Shown here: positions 45,019-53,500 of the stretch, in pieces
How the letters are laid out: every line of letters begins with the position of its first letter
Position numbering within the stretch: the stretch's first letter is position 1
From: Gluconacetobacter tumulicola
GTDB taxonomy: Bacteria; Pseudomonadota; Alphaproteobacteria; Acetobacterales; Acetobacteraceae
Reading direction: 5' to 3'
DNA length: 64,000 nt
Assembly: GCF_014174215.1 (NCBI RefSeq)
Contig: NZ_JABEQL010000013.1
Coordinates: forward strand, 48,970 to 112,969
Program-made: the position numbers and the translations under genes
The notes under the pieces: generated by a model
What the model was told of the DNA's origin: nothing
The model's input: the letters and a program-made list of their open reading frames with translations, nothing else
The model's database searches: none

Positions 45019-45444
45019 CTACAGTAACTCCGTCCTGACACCAATATGCGGTCCAGCCTCCGCAAGGCGGCGGTCCAGGGTGCAGAGTGTCGTTCCGTGG
45101 TCCGCGCAGATGGCGAGATGCAGTGCATCCCCTGCCCGCAGGCCCAGAGCATATTGGTCTGAAAACCGGGCTGCCGTCCTGAATTGCTGGCTTGTTATGG
45201 GCAGAGTTTCGAAGCTTTCGGTGGAAAGGCGCGTAAACAATGCCAGAGCATTCGCGCGGTCCGTCACCGTGATCTGGCCGGTTCGCAGCTTTATCGACAG
45301 TGCCGAGGAAAACTCCGTAAAGACCCAGTCACTGATGAACAAATCCTCCGGCGCCTGTCCCGCGAGCCACGATTGCATACGGGCGGTCTGTGACTCGTTG
45401 GTCAACGCTGCGACCAGCACCGATGTGTCGATATAGAGGCTCAA
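45019..45444 (-). CDS. VapC-like PIN-domain toxin
   Basis: The 141-residue protein has the PIN acidic residues: Asp6 in LYIDTSVLVAAL, Glu in WVFTEFSSAL and Asp in LRAGDALHLAICADHG, with a further Asp in LCTLDRRLA. It should be a magnesium-dependent RNase that cleaves tRNA or rRNA when not bound by its antitoxin. The start is TTG 45444, which overlaps the antitoxin stop by four bases. Confidence 0.92.
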   Translation of the reverse strand: MSLYIDTSVLVAALTNESQTARMQSWLAGQAPEDLFISDWVFTEFSSALSIKLRTGQITVTDRANALALFTRLSTESFETLPITSQQFRTAARFSDQYALGLRAGDALHLAICADHGTTLCTLDRRLAEAGPHIGVRTELL

Positions 45445-45683
45445 TAGCGTGCTTCGTCACGCATGGTCCGCACTGTTTCAGCGGCCGACTCGGCTTGCCG
45501 GGTCATGTTGTCCGTCAATGAGCGTAAAGCATTCAGATCAACAGGTTTGCGGTCGGGCGCGACCCTGGTGATCTGTGCAACGACCTTGCCACGACGCTTG
45601 ATGCGGACAGGCTCGCCCTCCATCGCCTGCTCGACCAGGCGGCTCAGATGGGCCTTGGCGTCCACCAGATTCACAGTCTGCAT
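45441..45683 (-). CDS. Phd/YefM-family antitoxin
   Basis: The 80-residue protein begins MQTVNLVDAKAHLSRLVEQA, then EGEPVRIKRRGKVVAQITRV, typical of the Phd/YefM fold, and a C-terminal tail that binds the PIN toxin. ATG 45683 has AGGAG five to six bases upstream; an upstream ATG at 45722 is less likely. It is the first gene of the toxin-antitoxin operon and presumably represses it. Confidence 0.92.
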   Translation of the reverse strand: MQTVNLVDAKAHLSRLVEQAMEGEPVRIKRRGKVVAQITRVAPDRKPVDLNALRSLTDNMTRQAESAAETVRTMRDEARY

Positions 45684-45813
45684 CGCCCGCTCCTGACCAT
45701 TAAACTGGTCACTTGATAGCACGGGCGGCCTTTTCGGCGCATCAAGATTTGATAGTGAAGCGCAAACCCGTCAAATCAATGTCTGCTCCCATCAAACTGC
45801 CTTAAGAAAATCC

Positions 45814-45866
45814 GGTTTCCAAAGGCCGCCGGCCTTTGGTGGGGTTCGGGGCAACGCCCCGAGAAG
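45814..45866. repeat. GC-rich REP palindrome (type B)
   Basis: CCAAAGGC-CGCCG-GCCTTTGG is followed by CGGGGC-AAC-GCCCCG. The same arrangement is seen at 51012-51054. It lies at the 3' end of the YitT-family gene. Confidence 0.8.
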
Positions 45867-45887
45867 CCCGCCTGTCCGGTCATGCTT

Positions 45888-46520
45888 TCAATAGCCGGTA
45901 TAACGGCCCGGGCGGTGGAAGGTGGCGACGACGCCGCTGATGGCGATGGCGCTGATGGCGGACAGGCCGACATGGGGGAGGTCGATCTTGAGGGTCGACA
46001 TCGCCAGGATGAAGCAGTCGATCGCGAGTTGGACCTTGCCGACGTTCCAGCCGCGGTTCTTGTAGAGCCACAAAGTGACGACGCCGGTGCCGCCGACGCC
46101 GGCCTGGTGGCGGGCGAGCGAGAGGATGCCCATGCCGATGACGGTGCCGCCGAAGAAGGCGGCCCAGAGGGGGGCGATGAAGCCGAGTGTCATGATGTGG
46201 GGGAACAGCAGGGCGAACAGGGTGATGCTGCTGCTGACGAGGAAGGTCTTGACCGTGAAGGCCCAGCCCATGGTGCGGCTGGCGAAGATGAGGAAGGGGA
46301 TGTTGATCAGCGTGAACAATGTGCCCGCCGAGAGCGGCAGGACGTAGGAGAGCAGCAGCGCCACCCCGGCCACGCCGCCGGTGACCAGCCCGGCGCGATG
46401 CAGGCAGGCCAGGCCCAGCACGATCAGCGAACAGCCGATCACGAGCGCGTAGGCGTCCTCGAACAAAGAGTGGCGGAGGGCGGTGGACTCGCGGGAGGAC
46501 GGGCTGGGCATGGCGGCCAT
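45888..46520 (-). CDS. YitT-family membrane protein
   Basis: The 210-residue protein has five or six helices. GCSLIVLGLACLHRAGLVTG and GGVAGVALLLSYVLPLSAGT are the N-terminal repeats of the YitT/DUF161 family, and GIGTVVTLW-like GGTGVVTLWLYKNRGWNVGK is the central motif. It lacks the DUF2179 soluble C-terminal domain often found in Bacillus members. The function of the family is unknown. Confidence 0.8.
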   Translation of the reverse strand: MAAMPSPSSRESTALRHSLFEDAYALVIGCSLIVLGLACLHRAGLVTGGVAGVALLLSYVLPLSAGTLFTLINIPFLIFASRTMGWAFTVKTFLVSSSITLFALLFPHIMTLGFIAPLWAAFFGGTVIGMGILSLARHQAGVGGTGVVTLWLYKNRGWNVGKVQLAIDCFILAMSTLKIDLPHVGLSAISAIAISGVVATFHRPGRYTGY

Positions 46521-46594
46521 GGGTCAGGATCAGGGGAAGGGGCTTTTCCTAGAAAGCCCGCTTCGGCCTGTAAAGGGCGGCCGCACGGCAGCCC

Positions 46595-46804
46595 TCAATG
46601 CGTGGCGCGATCGATCTCGCGGCCCAGTCTTTCGGCCGGTCCCTTTGGCGGGTCCACGGTGTCCTGCACCTTGTTGCCCAGATTGTCGATCTTCTGGCCC
46701 AGTGTCTCGGGCTTCTTCTTGCACCCGGTCAGGACGACGCAGCACAGGACGGTGGCAAGTGCGGCGCGGGCGAACAGACGCATATGAAATCCCTTGTTTT
46801 TCAT
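46595..46804 (-). CDS. Small lipoprotein
   Basis: The 69-residue frame (MKNKGFHMRLFARAALATVL) has a signal peptide ending in lipobox VLTGC, followed by KKKPETLGQKIDNLGNKVQD and a short amphipathic helix. The actual start may be ATG 46783. It resembles entericidin-like or YgdI-type small lipoproteins in size only; function unknown. Confidence 0.75.
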   Translation of the reverse strand: MKNKGFHMRLFARAALATVLCCVVLTGCKKKPETLGQKIDNLGNKVQDTVDPPKGPAERLGREIDRATH

Positions 46805-46846
46805 GAGGATACAACGTCTTCGGCCGCCGAAGTTTCCGTGCCCCGG

Positions 46847-47944
46847 TCAGGGGCCGGGCGTGGCGGCGAGGGGCGGTGTGGGGGGTGTGTCGTCCTGCTC
46901 CTGCACCTCGACATCGGCCAGGCGCGACTGGGCGAGGCTGAGGGCGGCCGAGGCCGGGGGGCCGGCGTCCGGCTGGACATCGGAAAAATAGAGCATGCGG
47001 GTGGGGAATGCGAACAGCACCCGGCGCCCGCGGAAGAAATCCATGCCCAGGATGTTGAACTGCGCGTCGGTGACATCGGCGGCCAGGCTGTCGCCGTGCC
47101 AGGTGCCGATGACGGGATGGGTGAAGCGGTGCCGATGGCCGATGATGGCGTTTCCGGCCTCGGTGCGCGAGCGCGGGTCGTCGGCCAGTGCTGCCTGCCC
47201 TACCCCGATATCGGCGGCATCGGCCGCGCGCACGATCGAGGCGTTGGAGCCGGGTTCGACCTGCATGCCGATCGGCGCGCCGTCGATCGCGACCTGGACC
47301 GTGACATCCATGCCCAGCGGGTTGGGCATCAGCAGGGCGGTATAGGCATGCGCGCCCACCAGCGCCGGCAAGGGGGGGCAGGCGGCGGCCCCGGTTTCCT
47401 TGAACAGGGTGACGGTCTGGCCGGGGAAGTCCATCAGCACGTCGTAATTGCCCAGGATATCGTAGCCCACCACGCCCAGCACCGGGCGCCCCGCCACCTT
47501 CCTGTCACCGATCTGTCCCAGGATCACGGCCGGGACATGGTGGGCCGAGCCGCGATCGAGCTGGAGCCGGTCGACGACGGTCTCCCTCGTCTCGCCCGCG
47601 CCGGTGACCGTTTTCATCTGCAACGACCGGCCATGGTCGTAGCCTATGCCGGGGCGTTCGAAGACGCCCAGCATCTCCTGCGACAGGCTGAGGAAGGCCA
47701 TGCCCTCGGCCGCGTTGAGCGTGATCGGCACGCCGGGGCTGCCCTCGCCCGTCAGTAATGGCAGCGACAGGACATGGGCGATGCAGCGGCCGTTCCGTGG
47801 CGCGGGGGGTGGGGGCTCGGTCGCGCCCACAGGCGGCGCGGCGGGTTGCCCGTGGGCGGCCATCATGGGCCAGGGCAGCATCGTCGCCAGCAGGAGCGGC
47901 AACGGCCTGAAGCCGGAGCGGGCCGCACGCCGCCATGCCGACAT
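46847..47944 (-). CDS. Secreted retropepsin-like aspartyl protease homologue, active site altered
   Basis: The 365-residue protein has a signal peptide (about 1-32) and two repeats of the retropepsin fold (MAFLSLSQEMLGVFERPGIG; MQVEPGSNASIVRAADAADI). In active enzymes each repeat has D-T/S-G; here the equivalents read FLSLS and EPGSN, so the catalytic Asp residues appear lost. GVVGYDILGNYDVLMDFPGQ and NILGMDFFRGRRVLFAFPTR are the flap-adjacent hydrophobic segments. It is the last gene of the pentose-phosphate run but separated from gntK by about 60 bp. Binding rather than proteolysis is likely, as inference. Confidence 0.65.
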   Translation of the reverse strand: MSAWRRAARSGFRPLPLLLATMLPWPMMAAHGQPAAPPVGATEPPPPAPRNGRCIAHVLSLPLLTGEGSPGVPITLNAAEGMAFLSLSQEMLGVFERPGIGYDHGRSLQMKTVTGAGETRETVVDRLQLDRGSAHHVPAVILGQIGDRKVAGRPVLGVVGYDILGNYDVLMDFPGQTVTLFKETGAAACPPLPALVGAHAYTALLMPNPLGMDVTVQVAIDGAPIGMQVEPGSNASIVRAADAADIGVGQAALADDPRSRTEAGNAIIGHRHRFTHPVIGTWHGDSLAADVTDAQFNILGMDFFRGRRVLFAFPTRMLYFSDVQPDAGPPASAALSLAQSRLADVEVQEQDDTPPTPPLAATPGP

Positions 47945-48004
47945 CAGCGTTTGCCCATCATCGTTCCGCCACGCCCTGCCCCACCATGCAGCGATTTCAC
48001 CGCA

Positions 48005-48583
48005 TCACGAGAAGGGCCGGCGGTCGAGATGGTAGCGGATCTCGGTGAGCACGCGCGCGATCACCTCGGCGGGCGGGCCTTCGCATTCCACCGTCAGCGC
48101 GTGCTCGTCGGGTGTCGGCACTTCCAGCGCGGCAAGCTGGCTGGGCAGCAGGGTGGGCGGCATGTAGTGGCCCTGGCGACGGGCCAGCCGCGTCTCCAGG
48201 AGCGATTTGGGCACATCCAGATAGATGAACGTCACCCGGCCCGCCCCCTGGCGCAGGATGTCGCGGTAGGCATGTTTGAGCGCCGAGCAGGTCAGGATGC
48301 CGCCGCCGCCATCGGCCAGCCGCTCCACGATCCAGGCGTGACAAAGCGCCAGCCAGGGCAGGCGATCTTCATCGGTCAGGGGGATGCCGGCCGCCATCTT
48401 GTCGACATTGGCCTGGGGATGGAGGTTATCGCCTTCCTGATACGGCCAGCCCAGCAGATTGTGCAGCCCCTCGGCCACCGAGGTCTTGCCGCTGCCGGAT
48501 ACGCCCATCAGCACGATGACATGGGGGGGAATCCCCTCCGCCACCGGCAGCGGCGCGTGCCGCTCCGTCTCCGGCGCGCTCAT
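48005..48583 (-). CDS. gntK: Gluconokinase
   Basis: The 192-residue P-loop kinase has VIVLMGVSGSGKTSVAEGLH as Walker A and EGDNLHPQANVDKMAAGIPL as the gluconate-binding segment; CSALKHAYRDILRQG is also typical. It phosphorylates gluconate to 6-phosphogluconate, feeding gnd. ATG 48583 overlaps the rpiA stop by four bases (ATGA), so an upstream extension in the same frame is not needed. Confidence 0.95.
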   Translation of the reverse strand: MSAPETERHAPLPVAEGIPPHVIVLMGVSGSGKTSVAEGLHNLLGWPYQEGDNLHPQANVDKMAAGIPLTDEDRLPWLALCHAWIVERLADGGGGILTCSALKHAYRDILRQGAGRVTFIYLDVPKSLLETRLARRQGHYMPPTLLPSQLAALEVPTPDEHALTVECEGPPAEVIARVLTEIRYHLDRRPFS

Positions 48584-49284
48584 GCCGCCACCAGGCGGGT
48601 CAGGCCCTGGCGGCCGGCCACGATGACTTCGGACGTGCGATGGACGAACAGGCCGCTTTCGATCACGCCGACAATATCGCCGATCGCCGCCTCCAGCGCC
48701 CTCGGGTCCTCGATCGGGCCGAAGGTGCAATCCAGGATCAGGTTGCCGCCATCGGTGACGAACAGATCGCCGTCGCGCTTGATGCGCAGTGCCACCCGCG
48801 CGCCGAGCTCGCCCAGTTGCCGTGCCGTGCTTTCCCAGCCGAAGGGCGTGACCTCGACGGGGACCGGCGAGCGGCTGCCCAGATGGTCGACCAGCTTGCC
48901 CTCGTCGACGATGACGACGAAGCGCCGTGCCGCCGCCGCCACGATCTTCTCGCGCAGCAGGGCGCCGCCCAGGCCCTTGATCAGGTCCAGCGAGCCGCGC
49001 TCGACCTCGTCCGCGCCGTCGATGGCGAGGTCGAGCTGGGCGTGGGTGGAAAAATCGACCAGGGTGATGCCCAGCGCCCGCGCCTGTTCCGCCGAGCGTT
49101 CGGAGGTGGGAATGCCGACGAAACGCAGCCCGTCCGCCCAGCGCCGGCCGAGCGCGTCGATCATCAGCGCCGCCGTGCTGCCCGTGCCGAGGCCGACGGC
49201 CATGCCGTCCTGCACCATCGCGGCGGCTTCTTCGGCCGCCCTGCGTTTCAGTTCACCCATCGGGTCTGAATTCTGGCCGCTCAT
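48580..49284 (-). CDS. rpiA: Ribose-5-phosphate isomerase A
   Basis: The 234-residue protein carries VGLGTGSTAALMIDALGRRW, AIDGADEVERGSLDLIKGLG and GALLREKIVAAAARRFVVIV, the phosphate-binding and catalytic segments of RpiA. It interconverts ribulose-5-phosphate and ribose-5-phosphate. ATG 49284 has AGGGA five bases upstream. It is coupled to gntK by ATGA and lies about 90 bp after pgl. Confidence 0.95.
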   Translation of the reverse strand: MSGQNSDPMGELKRRAAEEAAAMVQDGMAVGLGTGSTAALMIDALGRRWADGLRFVGIPTSERSAEQARALGITLVDFSTHAQLDLAIDGADEVERGSLDLIKGLGGALLREKIVAAAARRFVVIVDEGKLVDHLGSRSPVPVEVTPFGWESTARQLGELGARVALRIKRDGDLFVTDGGNLILDCTFGPIEDPRALEAAIGDIVGVIESGLFVHRTSEVIVAGRQGLTRLVAA

Positions 49285-49371
49285 CCTGTTCCCTTTCCGG
49301 AACCTGCCGGCGGTACCGGCGGTTCTCTTATCCTTATCCAATTGCCCCCTGGCTGCGGGGAGCGGTGATCG

Positions 49372-50106
49372 TCATACGCCAGCAGCCGCCTTGTCCACCA
49401 GCCAGGTCAGGTCGCCCTCGGTCGTGATGTGGCTGGCGGGTTCCACCGGATCGCCGGCGCGTACGCGGGCGAAGACTTCGCGCTTGCCCGCGCCGGCCAG
49501 CATGAAGACCACGTGCCGGCTGGAATGGATCGCCGGATAGGTCAAAGTCAGCCGGGTATGGGGGGCGTCGTCGGGCACGCAGGTGGACACCCACAGCTTG
49601 CGCTCCTGCAATACCGGCTGGCGGGGGAAGAGCGAGGCGGTGTGGCCGTTATCGCCCAGCCCCAGCAGCACGACATCGAACAGCGGGCGGCCGGGCTGTA
49701 ACTCCGCCGCGCCGTAGAGCGCCTGCAAGGCCGCCTGGTAGCGCGCGGCGGCATCCGCCGGGTCGCCGTCGGTGGGCATGGGATGCACCTGGGCCGGCGG
49801 GATGGCGACATGCGACAGCAGGGCTGCCTGCGTCATGGCGTAATTGCTGGCCGGATCTGAAGGCGGCACGAACCGCTCGTCGCCGAAGAACAGGTGGGTG
49901 CGCGCCCACGGGAAGCGGGTGGCGTAGTCCGCCGAGCCCAGGATTTCATACAGCCGCTTGGGCGTGGACCCGCCGGACAGCGCGACCACGAACGGACCAT
50001 CCGTCTTGGCCAGCGCCTGTTCGGTCAGCCATTCGGCCATATGGTGGGCGATCGCCTCGCCATCGTCCAGCACGACCACCCGGCCGTTCGTCACATCATG
50101 ACCCAT
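49372..50106 (-). CDS. pgl: 6-phosphogluconolactonase
   Basis: The 244-residue protein is a DevB-type lactonase: FVVALSGGSTPKRLYEILGS binds phosphate, HLFFGDERFVPPSDPASNYA and LGLGDNGHTASLFP carry the catalytic His and Asp. It hydrolyses 6-phosphogluconolactone made by Zwf. Its start overlaps the stop of the HAD gene by one base (TAATG). Confidence 0.95.
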   Translation of the reverse strand: MGHDVTNGRVVVLDDGEAIAHHMAEWLTEQALAKTDGPFVVALSGGSTPKRLYEILGSADYATRFPWARTHLFFGDERFVPPSDPASNYAMTQAALLSHVAIPPAQVHPMPTDGDPADAAARYQAALQALYGAAELQPGRPLFDVVLLGLGDNGHTASLFPRQPVLQERKLWVSTCVPDDAPHTRLTLTYPAIHSSRHVVFMLAGAGKREVFARVRAGDPVEPASHITTEGDLTWLVDKAAAGV

Positions 50107-50918
50107 TACGAATCCTCTCCGAGAATATAACGCTCGACCCCCACCGCGAACCCTTCCTCCTCGGACGAGGTGGTGACATGGGTGGCCTGCGCCTTGACCT
50201 CATCCGACGCCTGGCCCATCGCGATGGACAGGAAGCTGGGGCGGAACATCAGCACATCATTGGGCTGGTCGCCCAGTGTGGCGATCTGCGCCGCCGGAAT
50301 GCCCAGCAGCCGCTCCAGCGCCGCCACCACGCCGCCCTTGTTGGCATCGTGGTGCGTGACATCGACATAATAAGGCTGGGACCGCGCGGCGGAGGCCGCA
50401 TCGCCCAGCGCCTGCTGCAGATCGTGCTCGACCCGCTTCATCAGGTCCAGATCGTCGGACACGCCGGTGATCTTGACCACCTGGTCCAGCGCCGCGCCCA
50501 CATCCGCGACCTTGGGCGGGAATTTCACCGTCCATTGCTCGCGCGCCACATGCGGGGCTTCGGCATTGGAGACGATCCAGTCATTGCCGTCATAGACCCA
50601 CGGGTCGACCTTGTGGTCGCGCAGGATCTCCAGCGTGCGGCGCGCCACCTGCGGCGTGAGCGTGTGGGATTCGATCACCGAATAATCGGGACGCACGATC
50701 ATGCCGCCGTTGAAGCCGGCAATCGGCTGATCGATCCGCAGCGGGTCGATAACCATCTTCATGCCCAGCGGCGGGCGGCCGCTGGTGATGGTGAACAGGA
50801 TGCCCTTCTCGCGCAGCCGCTCCACGGCCCGGATCGCGCGCGGGGTGAGGATCTTCTCACGCGTGACCAGGGTTCCGTCGACATCGGCCAGTACCAGCCG
50901 GATGTGATCCGCGCCCAT
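50106..50918 (-). CDS. Cof-type HAD-IIB phosphatase, first of a tandem pair
   Basis: The 270-residue protein has HAD motif I VLADVDGTLVTREKIL, motif II ITSGRP and a Cof-type cap, then YYVDVTHHDANKGGVVAALE with the motif III Lys and ATLGDQPNDVLMF as motif IV. It should dephosphorylate a sugar phosphate. It is coupled to pgl and about 45% alike, by eye, to the HAD gene at 51058-51900, from which it is separated by REP palindromes. Both sit in a pentose-phosphate cluster, so a role in metabolite repair or sugar-phosphate balance is plausible. Confidence 0.87.
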   Translation of the reverse strand: MGADHIRLVLADVDGTLVTREKILTPRAIRAVERLREKGILFTITSGRPPLGMKMVIDPLRIDQPIAGFNGGMIVRPDYSVIESHTLTPQVARRTLEILRDHKVDPWVYDGNDWIVSNAEAPHVAREQWTVKFPPKVADVGAALDQVVKITGVSDDLDLMKRVEHDLQQALGDAASAARSQPYYVDVTHHDANKGGVVAALERLLGIPAAQIATLGDQPNDVLMFRPSFLSIAMGQASDEVKAQATHVTTSSEEEGFAVGVERYILGEDS

Positions 50919-50940
50919 ACGTTATTCTCCGTCCTTAAGG

Positions 50941-51055
50941 TCGGGCTCTGCCCGAACCCGGAAGGGGACAGTCGTCCCCTTCACCCCTGTTCGTTGCCCG
51001 ACAACTGGTTTCCAAAGGCGACTGCCTTTGGTGGGGTGCGGGGCAAAGCCCCGCG
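50941..51055. repeat. REP palindromes type A and type B in tandem
   Basis: Type A: TCGGGC-TCT-GCCCGA with GAAGGGGAC-AGTC-GTCCCCTTC (50941-50982). Type B: CCAAAGGC-GACT-GCCTTTGG with GCGGGGC-AAA-GCCCCGC (51012-51054). The pair separates two HAD genes of the same orientation and may process or stabilise the operon mRNA. Confidence 0.8.
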
Positions 51056-51057
51056 AA

Positions 51058-51900
51058 TCAGGCTCGCGGAAGAACATAGTCGTGCATCGCCTGTGCCCAG
51101 CCGCTTTGGGTGTTGGGGCCGGTTACGAAATGGGCGTGAGTCTTTACCGCGTCGGGCGCGTTGCCCATGGCGATGGCGACGCCGGCTTCGTCCAGCATCG
51201 GCACGTCGTTGTTCATGTCGCCGATGCACGCGACCTCGCTGATATCGACCTCCATCAGGCGGGCCAGTTCCATGGCCGCGTAGCCCTTGTTAGCCTGGGG
51301 GTGGGTGATATCGAGATAATAATCCGACGACCGATGGACGCTGGCGTGGCCGGCCAGCAGGGTGGCCAGCCGGGCTTCGGCCTGGGCCAGGCGGGGATAG
51401 TCGGCCGAGGCGCCCATGATCTTGCCGACATCATGATAATGGCCGGTGAAATCGGGCACCACCACCGGCTCGGTCTGCACCGTCTCGCGCTCGCGCGCCA
51501 CATAGGGGCCGTGGGGGTCGGTGATCAGCCAGTCGCGGCCGATGAACAGCCAGGCGCTGACCTCGTCCTGATGCAGGGCGCCGACGGCCTCGCGCGTTGT
51601 CGCGGGGGCCAGCGACAGGCGGGAGAGGATGGTGCCGTCGGGCCGTGCGACCAGCCCGCCATTCAGCCCGGCATAGGGCGTGTCGATGCCCAGCGGGCCG
51701 AGGAACATCTCCATGCCGCGCGGGGCGCGGCTGCTGACCAGGCACAGCGTGATGCCCGCCGCGCGCAGGGCCCGCGCGGCCTCCAGCACCGGGTGGGTCA
51801 GGCGCTTGTCGGGCGTGACCAGCGTGCCGTCGATGTCGGAGACCACCATCCGGACACGCCCGGACGGGCCGGGACGCTGCGGCAATCCGGGCGCGCTCAT
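51058..51900 (-). CDS. Cof-type HAD-IIB phosphatase, second of the pair
   Basis: The 280-residue protein has motif I MVVSDIDGTLVTPDKRLT, VSSRAP as motif II, YYLDITHPQANKGYAAMELA with the motif III Lys and ACIGDMNNDVPMLDEAG as motif IV. ATG 51900 overlaps the zwf stop by four bases (ATGA), so production is tied to glucose-6-phosphate dehydrogenase. It appears to be a duplicate of the HAD gene at 50106. The substrate is unknown. Confidence 0.87.
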   Translation of the reverse strand: MSAPGLPQRPGPSGRVRMVVSDIDGTLVTPDKRLTHPVLEAARALRAAGITLCLVSSRAPRGMEMFLGPLGIDTPYAGLNGGLVARPDGTILSRLSLAPATTREAVGALHQDEVSAWLFIGRDWLITDPHGPYVARERETVQTEPVVVPDFTGHYHDVGKIMGASADYPRLAQAEARLATLLAGHASVHRSSDYYLDITHPQANKGYAAMELARLMEVDISEVACIGDMNNDVPMLDEAGVAIAMGNAPDAVKTHAHFVTGPNTQSGWAQAMHDYVLPRA

Positions 51901-53435
51901 GCGCCCAGCGCCAGCCAGTGGCGGCCGTCGCGGGCCAGCAGGGCGTCGGCCTCGACCGGGCCGGACGAGCCGGCGGCGTAGGCGCAGAGCGGCGCCGCAC
52001 CGACATGCGCGCCCCAATCCAGCGCCGGCTGGACGACCTGCCACCCGGCTTCGATATTGTCGGCGCGCTGGAACAGGGTCGCGTCTCCGATCAGGCAATC
52101 GTAGATCAGCGTTTCGTAGCCGGTGCTGGGCCCGTCGCTGAACCATTCGGAATAATCGAACTTCATTCGCACGCCGCCCAGGCGCACGGTGGGGCCCGGC
52201 ACCTTGGCGCCGAATTGCAGCGTCACGCCCTCGGTGGGCTGGATGTGCATGGTCATGATGTTGGGGGTCAGCCGCTCGACCGGCGTGTCGCGGAACAGCG
52301 CGTAGGGCGCGTGGCGGAAATGGATCGCGATCTCGGTCCGGCGCTCGGCCAGGCGCTTGCCGGTGCGCAGGTAGAACGGCACCCCGGCCCAGCGCCAGTT
52401 ATCGACCGCCAGCTTCATCGCCACATAGGTTTCGGTCTGCGAATCCGGGGCCACGTCGGGCTCGTCGCGATAGGCGGGCACGTCCTCGCCGCCCAGCATG
52501 CCGGCGACATACTGGCCGCGCACCACATCGTCGGCGCCCACGCAATGGGCGGCCTTCAGCACCTTCGATTTCTCGTCGCGCACCGCGTCGGCGTCGAACG
52601 AGACCGGGGCCTCCATCGCCGTCATGGCCAGGAGCTGCATCAGATGGTTGGGCACCATGTCGCGCAGGGCGCCCGTGCCCTCGTAGAAGCGGCCGCGCCG
52701 TTCCACCCCCACGGTTTCGGCCGCCGTGATCTGGACGTGGTCGATATTCTGCCGGTTCCACAGGGGCTCGAAGAACCCGTTGGAAAAGCGCAGGGCCATG
52801 ATGTTCTGGACCGTTTCCTTGCCCAGATAATGGTCGATCCGATAGATCTGCCGTTCGCGCAGCACGCCCAGCAGGCGGCGGTTCAGTTCCCGCGCCGATT
52901 GCAGATCGTGGCCGAAGGGCTTTTCGACGATCACGCGGCGGAAGGTGCCGTTGCCGTTGGCCTCGGTCACCAGGCCGGATTCACCCAGGCGGTCGCTGAT
53001 GGCGCCGAAGAAGCGGGCGGCGACGGCCAGGTAGAACACGGCATTGCCCGACCCGATCCGCTCGCTGAGGCTGGCATAGGTCGACGCTTCCTCGAACGAG
53101 CCGCGCAGGTAGGAAATCCGGCTGCTCAGCCAGGTCCACATATCCTCGCGCAGGGTGGCGGCGGCGGTGCCGCGTCGGGCCACGAATTCCTGCAGGGCCT
53201 CGTTGAACTGCGCGCGCAGCACCTCGTCGGACAGATCGGCCCAGTCCACGGCGACGATCGAGAATCCCTCATCCAGCAGTCCGGCACAGGCCAGATTGTA
53301 GATGGCGGGCACCAGCAGGCGCTTCGTCAGGTCGCCGCCGCCACCGAAGATGACGAAGACGCATGGCGGGGCACGCCGTGGCGGAGGGCTGCTCCCTTCG
53401 ATCTCGGAGGACGCGGAGGCGATGATTCCATCCAT
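51897..53435 (-). CDS. zwf: Glucose-6-phosphate dehydrogenase
   Basis: The 512-residue protein has FVIFGGGGDLTKRLLVPAIY (coenzyme-binding GxxGDL), IVEKPFGHDLQSARELN and the substrate site RIDHYLGKETVQNIMALRF. It oxidises glucose-6-phosphate to the lactone with NAD(P)+. The start at 53435 has a weak GGAAA upstream. An AT-hairpin element lies just upstream, so zwf probably starts its own transcript within 53440-53500 or reads through from gnd. Confidence 0.95.
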   Translation of the reverse strand: MDGIIASASSEIEGSSPPPRRAPPCVFVIFGGGGDLTKRLLVPAIYNLACAGLLDEGFSIVAVDWADLSDEVLRAQFNEALQEFVARRGTAAATLREDMWTWLSSRISYLRGSFEEASTYASLSERIGSGNAVFYLAVAARFFGAISDRLGESGLVTEANGNGTFRRVIVEKPFGHDLQSARELNRRLLGVLRERQIYRIDHYLGKETVQNIMALRFSNGFFEPLWNRQNIDHVQITAAETVGVERRGRFYEGTGALRDMVPNHLMQLLAMTAMEAPVSFDADAVRDEKSKVLKAAHCVGADDVVRGQYVAGMLGGEDVPAYRDEPDVAPDSQTETYVAMKLAVDNWRWAGVPFYLRTGKRLAERRTEIAIHFRHAPYALFRDTPVERLTPNIMTMHIQPTEGVTLQFGAKVPGPTVRLGGVRMKFDYSEWFSDGPSTGYETLIYDCLIGDATLFQRADNIEAGWQVVQPALDWGAHVGAAPLCAYAAGSSGPVEADALLARDGRHWLALGA

Positions 53436-53500
53436 GTGGGGCGTTTCCCTGCACTGTTTCCATCTGATGTTGTGGACACTGAGGGTTCTGCTAAGGATCT

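Noticed and set aside
44923..45027. A 34-codon frame (MEEPEALPMPESIG...) between the UDG-like gene and vapC
   Set aside because: The composition is protein-like, but there is no ribosome-binding site, it overlaps the vapC 3' end, and no partner is evident.
48584..48730. 49-residue N-terminal extension of gluconokinase
   Set aside because: It is rich in Arg and Pro, lies wholly within rpiA on the same strand, and ATG 48583 couples to the rpiA stop.
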